This document shows positions 1 through 8,290 of a stretch of 64,000 nucleotides of DNA, piece after piece (the stretch's first letter is position 1; every line of letters begins with the position of its first letter). A program made the position numbers and the translations under genes. The notes beneath the pieces are model-generated. The model did no database searches. It worked only from the letters and a program-made list of their open reading frames with translations, and was not told the DNA's origin. The stretch comes from Aromatoleum evansii (GTDB taxonomy: Bacteria > Pseudomonadota > Gammaproteobacteria > Burkholderiales > Rhodocyclaceae), in NCBI RefSeq assembly GCF_012910805.1, contig NZ_WTVK01000011.1, positions 59,869 to 123,868 on the forward strand, in the 5' to 3' direction.

Positions 1-1
1 G

Positions 2-610
2 GCGGCGCTGTTGCGCGATTCGGGCGTCGAGGTCGGCTTCGCGGAAGACGGTGCGGAGGCGCTTCGCCGCGCGCAGGAACAGGTCTGGCAGCTCGTCCTC
101 ATGGACATGCAGATGCCCGTCATGGACGGCATCACGGCAACGCGTGAGATTCGCAAGCTGCCCGGGTTGCAGGGTTTGCCGATTGTCGCGCTGACGGCCA
201 GTGCCATGCCCGGAGACCGCGAGCGATGTCTCGCGGCCGGGATGAACGATTACCTCACGAAGCCGGTCGACCCCTCCCGACTTCAGGAAGCCCTGCAGCG
301 CTGGATCGGGCCGCAGACCGCTGTGCGATCGCCAACCCCGCCGTCACAACGAGTTCCCCCGGCGACGGCGGGTGTCGCGCAGACAGCAGCGGTCGACGCC
401 GCCGCACGGGAACTCTGCCGGGCCGTCCTCGATCGCCTGGCAGCCGACGATTTTGCGAGTGTGGCGCTGCTCGAAAGCAATGCCGCCGACTTGCGCGCGG
501 CGCTCGGCGGGAGTTTCGATGCGGTGCTCCAGGCGGCCCGGAGCTTCGACTTTGCGGGCGCGCGCGACCGTCTCGAAGTGGCCATCGCCGAGGCGGGGCA
601 GGGCGCATGA
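2..610 (+). CDS. C-terminal part of a hybrid sensor kinase or response regulator (5' truncated by window edge)
   Basis: The reading frame is open to the first base of the window, so the true start lies upstream. The visible protein begins inside a CheY-like receiver domain. The phospho-acceptor is the first Asp of LMDMQMPVMDG, followed by the conserved Thr/Ser of ALTAS and the Lys of YLTKPVD. An Ala/Pro linker and a roughly 75-residue helical tail follow, of the kind often found at the C-terminus of hybrid histidine kinases in betaproteobacteria. The TGA stop overlaps the ATG of the Rieske gene (ATGA), so it heads or continues an operon with the next three genes. The kinase part is inferred because it lies outside the window. 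Confidence 0.85.
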   Translation, partial: AALLRDSGVEVGFAEDGAEALRRAQEQVWQLVLMDMQMPVMDGITATREIRKLPGLQGLPIVALTASAMPGDRERCLAAGMNDYLTKPVDPSRLQEALQRWIGPQTAVRSPTPPSQRVPPATAGVAQTAAVDAAARELCRAVLDRLAADDFASVALLESNAADLRAALGGSFDAVLQAARSFDFAGARDRLEVAIAEAGQGA

Positions 611-1014
611 ACGTTCATCGCGGCGACATTCGCGCAAGCCTGGCAAGCGAATTGCCCGCAGGCACGTTCATCTGCAGGCTCGACGAGGTTCCGCCCACGG
701 GAGGCCATGTCGTCCGATTGCTGCGGGGCGGGATAGAAATCTCGCTCATCGTGCTGAGGCAGCACGAGACGGTCCGATGCTTTCTGAATCGCTGCCCCCA
801 TCTCGGCTCGGAACTCGCACGCCAGGACAGACATCTCTACTTCGAGCCCGGGGTGTCGATCGAGTGCAACGTGCATTACGCCGTGTTCCGCTGGGCCGAT
901 GGCGTCTGCGTGCGCGGGGATTGCAGGGGAGAGTCCCTGACCGGCGTGCCGGTGACGGTCGCCGGGGAGGGGATCCGGGTCGGCGAGTGGCCCCGGGATG
1001 CCAAGGATGCATGA
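607..1014 (+). CDS. small Rieske [2Fe-2S] protein
   Basis: A soluble protein of 135 residues. The cluster ligands are visible as C63-P-H65 (CPHLGSELA) and C87-N-V-H90, giving C-x-H-x21-C-x2-H. This spacing is slightly longer than in classical Rieske oxygenase ferredoxins but usual in the small stand-alone Rieske family of betaproteobacteria. No signal peptide or membrane helix is seen, so it is probably cytoplasmic. It overlaps both neighbours by ATGA or near-ATGA junctions, between a receiver protein and an HD-GYP phosphodiesterase. That suggests a redox-sensing or electron-transfer role in the signalling operon (inference). Confidence 0.85.
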   Translation: MNVHRGDIRASLASELPAGTFICRLDEVPPTGGHVVRLLRGGIEISLIVLRQHETVRCFLNRCPHLGSELARQDRHLYFEPGVSIECNVHYAVFRWADGVCVRGDCRGESLTGVPVTVAGEGIRVGEWPRDAKDA

Positions 1015-1034
1015 GTCCTGATGCGGAGCCAGTG

Positions 1035-2399
1035 ATGTCGGACACGAACACCGTTACGATGGATCAATTGCGGGTCGGGCTGTACGTCATGCTGGATCTG
1101 AGCTGGTTCCAGCATCCATTTGCCTTCAGCCAGTTCAAGATCAAGTCCGAGGACCAGATCCGGGAGATCCGGAGTCTCGGCCTGACGACGGTGCGCTACA
1201 ACCCGGCCCTGAGCGACATGACGGCGCGCCAGGCCCCTTCCTCCCCGGATGCCGCGGCGGCGCCCGACCCTTCGTCACCGCCATCGCCCCCCGGCGCACC
1301 CGATGCGGGGGAGGGGACTGCGGCGCCGGCAGCGAACTCCGACGCCTCGGCCGGCGCAACAGGCGCAGCGATCCTGCCTGCACTGGCGGCGAAGCGGGCG
1401 CTGGTCGAGCGCATCCGGGCGCAGCGCGAGGCCGCAGTGAGGGTGGAGGCGGCCTTTGTGCACGCGGCGAAGGCGATCCGGGATATCGAGCGGAACCTGT
1501 ACTCGAATCCCGCGGAGTCGGTGCAGCAGGCGGGGCTGCTGGTGGACCAGATCGCGGACTCGATCCTGTCTTCCCCCGACCTTGCAATTCACGTAATGGG
1601 CGATCGCACGGGCGGCGAGGAGCTCTACTTCCACTCGCTCAACGTCGCGATGCTGTCGCTGATGATCGCCCGTGAGGTCCGGGCGCCGCAGGAAGTCTTC
1701 TCGGCGCTCGGGATGGGCGCGCTGCTGCACGACATCGGGCGCAAGGAGATCCCGGAAAAGATCTTGCACAAGACCGAGCCGCTCACCCAGGCCGAGCGCA
1801 ATCTTTATCAGATGCATTGCCAGTTCGGGGTGGACATCGGTCGCCGTCTGCAGCTGTCCAAACCTGCCCTGGAGGTCATCCGCGACCATCATGAGCTCTA
1901 TGACGGTACCGGCTATCCGGCCGGCCTCAAGGGGGATGCCATCGGCCTGCTGCCGCGCATCGTCGCGGTCGCGAACTATTACGACGAACTGTGCAATCCG
2001 GCGGATATCGCCAGCGCCATGACGCCGCACGAGGCCCTTTCGCGGATGTACGCGAAGCTGCGCCCCAAATTCGATCAACGCATGCTGCAGGCGTTCATTC
2101 GCTGTCTTGGCGTCTATCCGCCGGGGACCATCGTGCAGCTCTCTAACGGCCTGGTTGCGATGGTGGCCACCGTCAATACCGCCAAGCCGATGAAGCCGGT
2201 GATCGTCATCTACGACGCAAGCATTCCCCGGGACGACGCGATACTCGTCGACCTGGCGCGGGAGCAGGACCTGAATATCGCCAAGGCGCTCCGGCCGGCG
2301 CAAGTGCCGATCGAGATCTACAACTACCTGAGCCCGCGCAAGCGTGTCAGCTATTATTTCGACCCCGGAAAAGCCGGACAGGACGCGGTGCCCCAATGA
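1035..2399 (+). CDS. DUF3391/HD-GYP domain c-di-GMP phosphodiesterase
   Basis: A protein of 454 residues. The N-terminus (MDQLRVGLYVMLDLSW) matches the DUF3391 domain that often precedes HD-GYP. An Ala/Pro-rich insert follows, then the HD-GYP domain with HDIGRKEIP and the signature HHELYDGTGYPAGL. The metal-binding His/Asp set and the GYP motif are intact, so c-di-GMP hydrolysis is expected. The ATG at 1035 is preferred because GGAG lies six bases upstream and it starts next to the DUF3391 domain. An alternative ATG at 1011 overlaps the Rieske stop. The stop at 2399 overlaps the start of the histidine kinase (ATGA), indicating translational coupling. Confidence 0.9.
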   Translation: MSDTNTVTMDQLRVGLYVMLDLSWFQHPFAFSQFKIKSEDQIREIRSLGLTTVRYNPALSDMTARQAPSSPDAAAAPDPSSPPSPPGAPDAGEGTAAPAANSDASAGATGAAILPALAAKRALVERIRAQREAAVRVEAAFVHAAKAIRDIERNLYSNPAESVQQAGLLVDQIADSILSSPDLAIHVMGDRTGGEELYFHSLNVAMLSLMIAREVRAPQEVFSALGMGALLHDIGRKEIPEKILHKTEPLTQAERNLYQMHCQFGVDIGRRLQLSKPALEVIRDHHELYDGTGYPAGLKGDAIGLLPRIVAVANYYDELCNPADIASAMTPHEALSRMYAKLRPKFDQRMLQAFIRCLGVYPPGTIVQLSNGLVAMVATVNTAKPMKPVIVIYDASIPRDDAILVDLAREQDLNIAKALRPAQVPIEIYNYLSPRKRVSYYFDPGKAGQDAVPQ

Positions 2400-4072
2400 G
2401 TAGTCTCGCCGAACTGATGCTCGACCACAGCTCGCAGATGATGCTGGCGGTCGACCCCGCCTCGCTGCGGATCTTGCTGGTCAATCGGCCCGTGACCGGG
2501 ACGCTCGGCTATTCGCGCGATCAGCTGGCGGAGATGTGCATCACCGACATCGAGAGTTCCCTGCAGGACGTCTTCTATTGGGAGGACGTGCACAACGGTC
2601 AGTACCAGGAGATCGAGGAGCAGGAGGGGCTCTACCGCTGCGCGGACGAGTCGATGATGTCGGTGATGAAGTCCGTCCGCGTGGTCACCCATGAAGGCGC
2701 GCCGCTCATCCTGGTATCCGCGCGCGATACCCGGAACGAGCTGCAGATGGAGGATGCACTCGAGCAGACGCTTTCCCAACTGCGCGCAACGCTCGAGTCG
2801 ACGGGCAACGGCATCCTCGTCATCGACTGGCAGGGCAGAATCACCAACATGAACCGGCTGGCCAGCAACATGTGGGGAATCCCCGACGAACTGCTGCGCG
2901 AGCGCGACGATGCTGCAATCCTGGAATTCATTGCCAGCCGTGTGACGGACGGCGAGCTGTGCCGCACGCGGCTGCGAGCCACCGTCGATAGTGCGGACAG
3001 CGAAGATCTGTATCGCCTGGCCGATGGCCGCGTGTTCGAGTGCCGTTCGCATCCCCAGTACATGGGCGAGCGGATCGTCGGACGGGTTTTCGCGTACAGC
3101 GACATCACCGAGCGCACGCTCGCCGAGGAAGCGCTGCGCGAGTCGCGCGACCGCCTCGAGGACCGGGTTCGCGAGCGCACGGCCGAACTGGAAAGGGCCA
3201 ATGCAACGCTGCAGGGGGAAAAGCGGCACCAGGAGACCTTGATCCGAAAGCTGGAGGCGGCCCAGAACCAGCTGCTGCAGTCGGAAAAAATGGCATCCAT
3301 CGGCCAGCTCGCCGCGGGCGTCGCGCATGAGATCAACAACCCCGTCGGTTTCGTCAATTCCAACCTGGGAACGCTGCAGCGCTATTCCGAAGACCTGTTG
3401 CGTCTGCTCGCCGCCTACGAAGGCGCCGAAGACTCACTCAACGCCGCGCAGCAGGCTGACATCGCGCGCATGAAGGAGGACATCGACGCCGCCTACCTCC
3501 GCGAGGACATCGGCGACCTGCTGAAGGAGTCGCTCGAAGGCCTGCAGCGCGTCAGGCGCATCGTGCAGGATCTGAAGGACTTCTCGCATGTCGGCAAGGG
3601 CGAGCGCGAGCTGGCGAATCTCGAAGCGGGCCTGGAGAGCACGCTCAATGTCGTGTGGCACGAGCTCAAGTACAAGGCCGATGTCGTCAAGGAGTACAGC
3701 GGCCTTCCGGAACTCGAGTGCATTCCGTCGCAGCTCAACCAGGTGTTCATGAACCTGCTGGTGAATGCTGCGCATGCGATAGAAACGCACGGACGCATCA
3801 CCTTGCGCACCGGCTTCGACGATGAAGTCGTCTGGGTCGAAGTCGAGGACACGGGCAAGGGAATCCCGCCCGAGCATCTGAGCCGCATCTTCGAGCCGTT
3901 CTTCACGACCAAGGACGTCGGCAAGGGCACCGGCCTCGGGTTGTCGCTTTCTTACGGCATCGTCAAGCGACACCAGGGGCACATCGAGGTTAGGAGCGAG
4001 CCCGGCAAGGGGGCCGTGTTTCGAGTCGTTCTGCCCAGGCATCCCGCGGCCGAGACCGAAAGCTTGGCATGA
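2396..4072 (+). CDS. PAS-domain sensor histidine kinase
   Basis: A protein of 558 residues without obvious membrane segments. Two PAS-like domains occupy roughly residues 5-120 and 125-245. A coiled coil rich in Glu and Arg follows, and then the phospho-acceptor helix with [14 protein letters not shown]. The ATPase domain shows the N box ([10 protein letters not shown]), DTGKGIPPE and [15 protein letters not shown]. It is a close paralogue, by motif, of the kinases at 8291, 12789 and 15998. ATGA overlap with the HD-GYP gene indicates one operon. The likely partner is the receiver protein at the window start or an HD-GYP-linked output (inference). Confidence 0.93.
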   Translation: MSSLAELMLDHSSQMMLAVDPASLRILLVNRPVTGTLGYSRDQLAEMCITDIESSLQDVFYWEDVHNGQYQEIEEQEGLYRCADESMMSVMKSVRVVTHEGAPLILVSARDTRNELQMEDALEQTLSQLRATLESTGNGILVIDWQGRITNMNRLASNMWGIPDELLRERDDAAILEFIASRVTDGELCRTRLRATVDSADSEDLYRLADGRVFECRSHPQYMGERIVGRVFAYSDITERTLAEEALRESRDRLEDRVRERTAELERANATLQGEKRHQETLIRKLEAAQNQLLQSEKMASIGQLAAGVAHEINNPVGFVNSNLGTLQRYSEDLLRLLAAYEGAEDSLNAAQQADIARMKEDIDAAYLREDIGDLLKESLEGLQRVRRIVQDLKDFSHVGKGERELANLEAGLESTLNVVWHELKYKADVVKEYSGLPELECIPSQLNQVFMNLLVNAAHAIETHGRITLRTGFDDEVVWVEVEDTGKGIPPEHLSRIFEPFFTTKDVGKGTGLGLSLSYGIVKRHQGHIEVRSEPGKGAVFRVVLPRHPAAETESLA

Positions 4073-4152
4073 TCCTGGTTCGGGGGCTCGTTCACGCCAT
4101 GTCGGGCGTGCCGGGCCCCGTCCTGGCATCGCCCGCGCTCTCCCTTTTGCCC

Positions 4153-4164
4153 TTACTACGTAGA
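4153..4164. promoter_or_regulatory. CTACGTAG palindrome upstream of the flaG-like gene
   Basis: The 8-bp perfect palindrome CTACGTAG sits in the 246-bp gap between the histidine kinase and the FlaG-like gene. It could be an operator half of a LuxR/FixJ-type site; a FixJ-type regulator is encoded at 4808-5443. This is inference from position only. Confidence 0.25.
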
Positions 4165-4235
4165 TTCACCTAGCCGACCGGGAAACTCCGCGAATTCACA
4201 CGCACCGGATCGTTTCCTAGACTTGCTGCACGGGT

Positions 4236-4253
4236 GCAAAACTGCGGTTTTGC
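4236..4253 (+). other. short hairpin GCAAAAC-TGCG-GTTTTGC
   Basis: A perfect 7-bp stem with a 4-base loop lies 66 bases upstream of the FlaG-like start. No T-run follows, so it is not a typical terminator. It may lie in the leader of the downstream mRNA. Confidence 0.35.
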
Positions 4254-4318
4254 AGCGCCGCGCCACTCGCGCCCGCGTTGCGCCCGATCGTCGGATCGAG
4301 GTCGTGAAGGGACGGGAA

Positions 4319-4723
4319 ATGGAAATCGGATCGATGCACTTTGCGCCCCGCCTGGCCGCCGGCGACGCGATCGCCCAAGCGGGCGGCGGCCTGCCGCCGG
4401 GCGGGATGCCCCGCGGTGGGGCTGGCGATCGAGCAAACGCGGCCGGGCAGCGCGGGCTGCCGCAGGACGCCGCCAGCGCCGTGGCGCAGCAACCCTCGCC
4501 GGTTGTCGCCAGCGACTTCGTGCGTCTGGCGAATGATGTGCTTCGCGTGCAGGCGAAGTCGCTCGAATTCGCCATGTCGCCGGACCCGCGCAAGCTTGCC
4601 GTGCGACTCATCGACCGGGAGTCGGGCCAGGTGATCCGGGAGTACGAGCTGGGGCGGTCGCATGTCCTCGACGAGGCGGTCGGCAGGCTCGTGCCCGGCC
4701 AACTGCTGCATGCGGTGGTCTGA
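4319..4723 (+). CDS. FlaG-family-like protein
   Basis: A protein of 134 residues with a disordered Gly/Pro/Ala-rich first half. The C-terminal half has the pattern of FlaG proteins: a short strand (SLEFAMSPD), a second strand with a D-x-E-S/T-G turn (LIDRESGQVIREYE), then a helix. FlaG proteins influence flagellar filament length and usually sit beside fliC/fliD. Here no flagellar genes are nearby, so this copy may be an orphan paralogue used elsewhere. The start is supported by AAGGGA six bases upstream of ATG 4319. Function is assigned by fold-like motif only. Confidence 0.6.
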   Translation: MEIGSMHFAPRLAAGDAIAQAGGGLPPGGMPRGGAGDRANAAGQRGLPQDAASAVAQQPSPVVASDFVRLANDVLRVQAKSLEFAMSPDPRKLAVRLIDRESGQVIREYELGRSHVLDEAVGRLVPGQLLHAVV

Positions 4724-4734
4724 GCGGGCTGCGG

Positions 4735-4800
4735 ACGATCGACGACGTGACTGATCGTCGTGCAACCGGGGCCCTGCGCCGCGCCGCGGGACCGCGCCCC
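4735..4800. terminator. hairpins between convergent genes
   Basis: Two inverted repeats lie between the convergent flaG-like and fixJ-like genes: GACGATC...GATCGTC, then a longer GC-rich CCGGGGC...GCCCCGG. Neither is followed by a clear T-run, so termination is plausible but not typical. Confidence 0.35.
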
Positions 4801-4807
4801 GGGGCAG

Positions 4808-5443
4808 TCAGGTTTCGCCCAGTTCGGCGAGGACGATCAAACGCGCCAGCTCGGCGGCCGACTTGACCTCCAGCTTGCGGAACACGTTTACGCGGTGGGC
4901 CTCGACCGTGCGGGGACTGATCCCGAGCACTTCTCCGATCCGCGGGGCGGAGAGGCCGTCGGCCAGATGCTTCGCCGCTTCGCGCTCCCTTTCGGTGAGG
5001 AGTCCGAGTCGTGCTCTGGCGTGCATGGCCTGCTCCCGCTTGGCGCGCCGCTCTCTCGAGCTGGCGATGGCCGCGCGGGTTTGCATGATGAGCAATTCGC
5101 TGCTCAAGGGTTTCTCCAGCACCGCGAACGCACCTGCCTGCATCGCGGCGACCGTCACCGGGACGTCGGCGTTTCCCGTGTAGATGATCACCGGAACGTC
5201 GACGTGCCGATCCTTGAGCCGCTGCTGGATCTCGAGGCCGCCGATGAAGGGCATGCGCAGGTCGAGGATGATGCAGGCGTCGGGCTTCGGGATGTAGCCG
5301 GAGAGGAAACCTTCCGCATCGCCGAAACTCTCGACGCGGAATCCGGCCGAAGAAAAGATGCGTTCGAGCGCGCGTCGGAAGAACGCATCGTCGTCGACGA
5401 TGGCGACGTGCGGAACCGCGGGGGTGTCGTCTGTGTTCATCAT
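4808..5443 (-). CDS. FixJ/NarL-type response regulator (REC-LuxR HTH)
   Basis: A protein of 211 residues. The N-terminal receiver has the acidic cluster AIVDDDAFF, phospho-acceptor Asp in IILDLRMPF, Thr in IIYTGN and Lys in VLEKPLS. The C-terminal LuxR helix-turn-helix begins LTEREREAAKHLADG and contains the recognition region PRTVEAHRVNVFRKL. It is therefore a transcription factor of the FixJ class. It is divergent from the diguanylate cyclase at 5725 and convergent with the flaG-like gene. No cognate kinase is adjacent on its strand; the kinases at 2396 or 8291 are candidates. The start is a tandem ATG-ATG, so the true start may be 5443 or 5440. Confidence 0.92.
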   Translation of the reverse strand: MMNTDDTPAVPHVAIVDDDAFFRRALERIFSSAGFRVESFGDAEGFLSGYIPKPDACIILDLRMPFIGGLEIQQRLKDRHVDVPVIIYTGNADVPVTVAAMQAGAFAVLEKPLSSELLIMQTRAAIASSRERRAKREQAMHARARLGLLTEREREAAKHLADGLSAPRIGEVLGISPRTVEAHRVNVFRKLEVKSAAELARLIVLAELGET

Positions 5444-5724
5444 GTCCGAGGGGCGGAAAGCACTGTGGCGTTCGACGGCAAGTCCGTTGTCTGGAGCAAG
5501 GCACCGGTTTCGCGTTTACCCAATGGTCGGCGGGCGCTCCTGCTCGACTACGACAATTTACCAGTTCTATCACCCGGGGGGCCTTTGTCCTCCGGTTCTG
5601 GGGCGAATGTCGCCCGGAAATCGGACCCGTTGCCAATGATTTCGCGTCGCCCGGTCCGCGTCCGACACACGGCGGCGCACGGATCGTAGTCGGGGCCATC
5701 GGCTGTAGAAGAGGGAGTAGTGCC

Positions 5725-7476
5725 GTGCTGAGAAGTCGAACGCAGAAGCTGCTGGTTCGATCGACCCTGGTGATTGCCGTGGCGATCGCGACCACGGGCG
5801 CCTTGACCCTTGGTGCCTTCGATCGCCTGGTCGTGCGACAGGCCGAGATCGAGGGACTTCACGCCGTACATGCCGAGATCGATCGGGTGCGCGCGAACAT
5901 CTTCCGTGCGGAGGCTGCCTATCGCGCCTTTGCCATTGCTGGCGATGAGCAGTATCTCGAGCCCTACAACGCGGCAGTGCAGGACATCGACACTCGCATG
6001 CAGCGGTTGGCGTCGAACCCGTTCCTCGATGCGGCGGAAATTGCCGAATTCAAGCAACTGGGCATCGAACTCGATATGAAGCAGGCCGAGTTTGTCCAAG
6101 GCATTCGCGACGGACTGCGGGGGAATCTCGAAGATTCGACGCGAAGCATCCGCGACGGCAGCGCGCGAGCATCCCTGATGTCCGTGATCGAGCGTCTGGA
6201 CCGGATCGATCTTGCACACGAGACGCGCCTCAGGAATGGTCAGGGCCGCTATCAACGCATGGTCGACGGCGCCTATGTCCTCGTGATCGGCGCGATGTTC
6301 GTCAGTCTGGTGCTACTGGGCGTGCTCGTCTTCCGGATCTATCGCGCATCCGCATCGGCGTACGAGGCGCGGGTGGAGCTCGCAGCGCGAAACGTCGAGC
6401 TCGGCCGCCTGCTGGCTGCGAATGACGCTGCAAGCAGACATACGCATGAGCTCTCCGCACTGATGGGCTACCTGCACGCGTGCAATACAACGCAGGAGGC
6501 GCTTCAGGTCCTGAAGGAGCGTCTTCCTGCACTCTTTCCCGGCGTGGGGGGCGCCCTTTACGAGTGGGTGTCCACCGATAGCCTCCTGCAGCTTACGGTC
6601 GCCTGGGGGGAGCGCGGACACCTCCCCGTCATCCGTGCCGACGAATGCTGGGGGCTGCGCAGGGGGCAGCCCTTCACACAACCGGCGGGAGGCGGTGTGC
6701 TCGCCTGCAAACATTTTCACCATGAGGTCGGTGATCCGCGGGTCGAGGGCATCGAGTGCCTGCCGATGATGGCCCACGGTGAAGTCATCGGCTTGCTCGT
6801 GCTGGAGGACGGTGTCTCCAGTGCAGCGTGCGATGAATCCGAGCGAGCAATGGCGCACGACATCCGCGAGAGCGCAGTCGAGCACGTGGCCTTGTCGCTC
6901 AGCAACCTCAGGCTGCGCGAGTCGCTACGCGAACAGTCGATACGCGACCCCCTGACGGGGCTCCACAACCGTCGCTTCCTGGAAGAGTTTGTCGAACGCG
7001 AGTTCATGGTCGCCGCACGCAAACGTGCCGACGGTGATCCCCCCGGCTTTGCAGTGCTGATGATCGATATCGACCACTTCAAGACATTCAACGACGAGCA
7101 CGGACACGACGTCGGAGATCTCGTCCTGTGCGAGGTCGCCAGGACGATCCAGGGCAGCACGCGCGCCAGTGACATTGTCGCGCGCTACGGCGGCGAGGAG
7201 TTTTCCGTCGTGCTGACCGACATTGCGCCCGAGCTGGCGTGCGAGAGGGCAGAGAGTCTCCGCGCCGCGGTCGCAGGCCTGGAACTGAAGGGGCCACGCG
7301 GCTTCGCCGGACGCGTAACAGTGTCGATCGGGCTTGCTCACTACCCGCACGACGGGGCGTGTTCCGCCGATCTTCACGCGGCTGCTGATAAGGCTCTGTA
7401 TGAGGCAAAGCGCGGTGGCCGCAATCGGGTCCAGGTGTTCCGGGCTGCTGCCAGAGTGGGGGCCGCCGCGATATGA
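5725..7476 (+). CDS. membrane diguanylate cyclase (CHASE3-like, GAF, GGDEF)
   Basis: A protein of 583 residues starting at GTG, with GAGGGAG seven bases upstream. A first membrane helix lies at about residues 10-30. A helical periplasmic domain of CHASE3 type follows to about 175, then a second membrane helix (VLVIGAMFVSLVLLGVLVF). A GAF-like domain occupies about 230-390, and the GGDEF domain begins DPLTGLHNRRFLEEF. The active-site motif is GGEEF. An RxxD product-inhibition site (RASD) sits exactly five residues before it, so the enzyme should both make c-di-GMP and be feedback inhibited. It is transcribed divergently from the FixJ-like regulator, which may control it (inference). Confidence 0.93.
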   Translation: MLRSRTQKLLVRSTLVIAVAIATTGALTLGAFDRLVVRQAEIEGLHAVHAEIDRVRANIFRAEAAYRAFAIAGDEQYLEPYNAAVQDIDTRMQRLASNPFLDAAEIAEFKQLGIELDMKQAEFVQGIRDGLRGNLEDSTRSIRDGSARASLMSVIERLDRIDLAHETRLRNGQGRYQRMVDGAYVLVIGAMFVSLVLLGVLVFRIYRASASAYEARVELAARNVELGRLLAANDAASRHTHELSALMGYLHACNTTQEALQVLKERLPALFPGVGGALYEWVSTDSLLQLTVAWGERGHLPVIRADECWGLRRGQPFTQPAGGGVLACKHFHHEVGDPRVEGIECLPMMAHGEVIGLLVLEDGVSSAACDESERAMAHDIRESAVEHVALSLSNLRLRESLREQSIRDPLTGLHNRRFLEEFVEREFMVAARKRADGDPPGFAVLMIDIDHFKTFNDEHGHDVGDLVLCEVARTIQGSTRASDIVARYGGEEFSVVLTDIAPELACERAESLRAAVAGLELKGPRGFAGRVTVSIGLAHYPHDGACSADLHAAADKALYEAKRGGRNRVQVFRAAARVGAAAI

Positions 7477-7553
7477 CTGTGCACGCTGCCAGTCACCTCC
7501 CGGTTCGGGGCCTGCTGCGCGCCGATTGCGGCAAATTGCCTACCGCAAGACGA

Positions 7554-7991
7554 TCAAGGCGTGGGTGGACGGGCCTCGAGGATGGGACTCGGTTCGCCGC
7601 GCAACACCTTCAACAACTCCGTGCGTGCCTGGTTGCGCTCGATGCCTCGCGCGACGAGGGTCGCGAGAACTTCGGCGAAGCGTGCGCGCCGTCGCTGGCC
7701 GGCCTCGCTGCAGTCGCGCCGGTTGCGAAAGCTGTCCATCAGCGTGGAGCCGCAAACGCAGTTGCGGAACAATTCGACGATGACCTGCCCGTCGTCGTCG
7801 ATGGCCTGCTTGAGCCCGCTGCTGCCGTTGCCAACGTGAAGGGTCTGCGCAACATAGTCGGCGGCGTCGCGATAACTCCGTCCGCAGGCCGGACAGCGTT
7901 TGGGGAAGGCGCTCGCGGCGAGCTCCTGCAGGCCCGAATAGAGCCCGGCGTCGATTCCATGCCCGGGCTGTCCGCCGTCGTGCGCTGTCAT
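7554..7991 (-). CDS. conserved protein with CxxC/CxC motifs, function unknown
   Basis: A 145-residue soluble protein that I do not assign to a named function. Cysteines are arranged as C33-P-A-C36 (CPACGRSY) and C78-V-C80 (CVCGSTLMDSF), plus C94. This pattern suggests a zinc or redox-active site. A similar FRNC-CGSTLM sequence is familiar from conserved hypothetical proteins of betaproteobacteria that sit near sensory kinases. It is convergent with the diguanylate cyclase gene and divergent from the membrane histidine kinase at 8291. A role as a redox or metal-responsive accessory to that kinase is only a guess. Confidence 0.7.
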   Translation of the reverse strand: MTAHDGGQPGHGIDAGLYSGLQELAASAFPKRCPACGRSYRDAADYVAQTLHVGNGSSGLKQAIDDDGQVIVELFRNCVCGSTLMDSFRNRRDCSEAGQRRRARFAEVLATLVARGIERNQARTELLKVLRGEPSPILEARPPTP

Positions 7992-8290
7992 CCGTTTCTC
8001 CGTTCGGTCGTGTGCCGGGGCGGCCGGGCGACCGAAGCCGGCGCGCGTTGTCGTCGCGATGTTCCGGTGGTTCGTGCCGAAACCGTCCGTCGCGGAGCAT
8101 GCTCAGGTCATGCGGGCATCATGATGGATGTGGCTGGGCGTGGTGACGATACCCTCGAAAGGCTGATTCGATCCGTGTGCACACCTCTTACCACTTTCGT
8201 CGTACGATTCCGCCAACTGTATCCCGATCCCGAGGACTCGGGGTATTAGAATATCATTCCATTCTTCATGACAAGGCACGTCCGCACCCC
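7992..8290. other. divergent intergenic region
   Basis: About 300 bases separate the cysteine-motif protein from the histidine kinase. A modestly AT-rich patch with TAGAAT (8247-8252) lies 39 bases before the kinase ATG and could be a -10 element. No convincing -35, terminator or small gene is seen. Confidence 0.4.

Noticed and set aside
372..1010. Upstream extension of the HD-GYP gene frame to 372
   Set aside because: The extension overlaps the receiver and Rieske genes, whose motifs are clear, and is Arg-rich without domain character.
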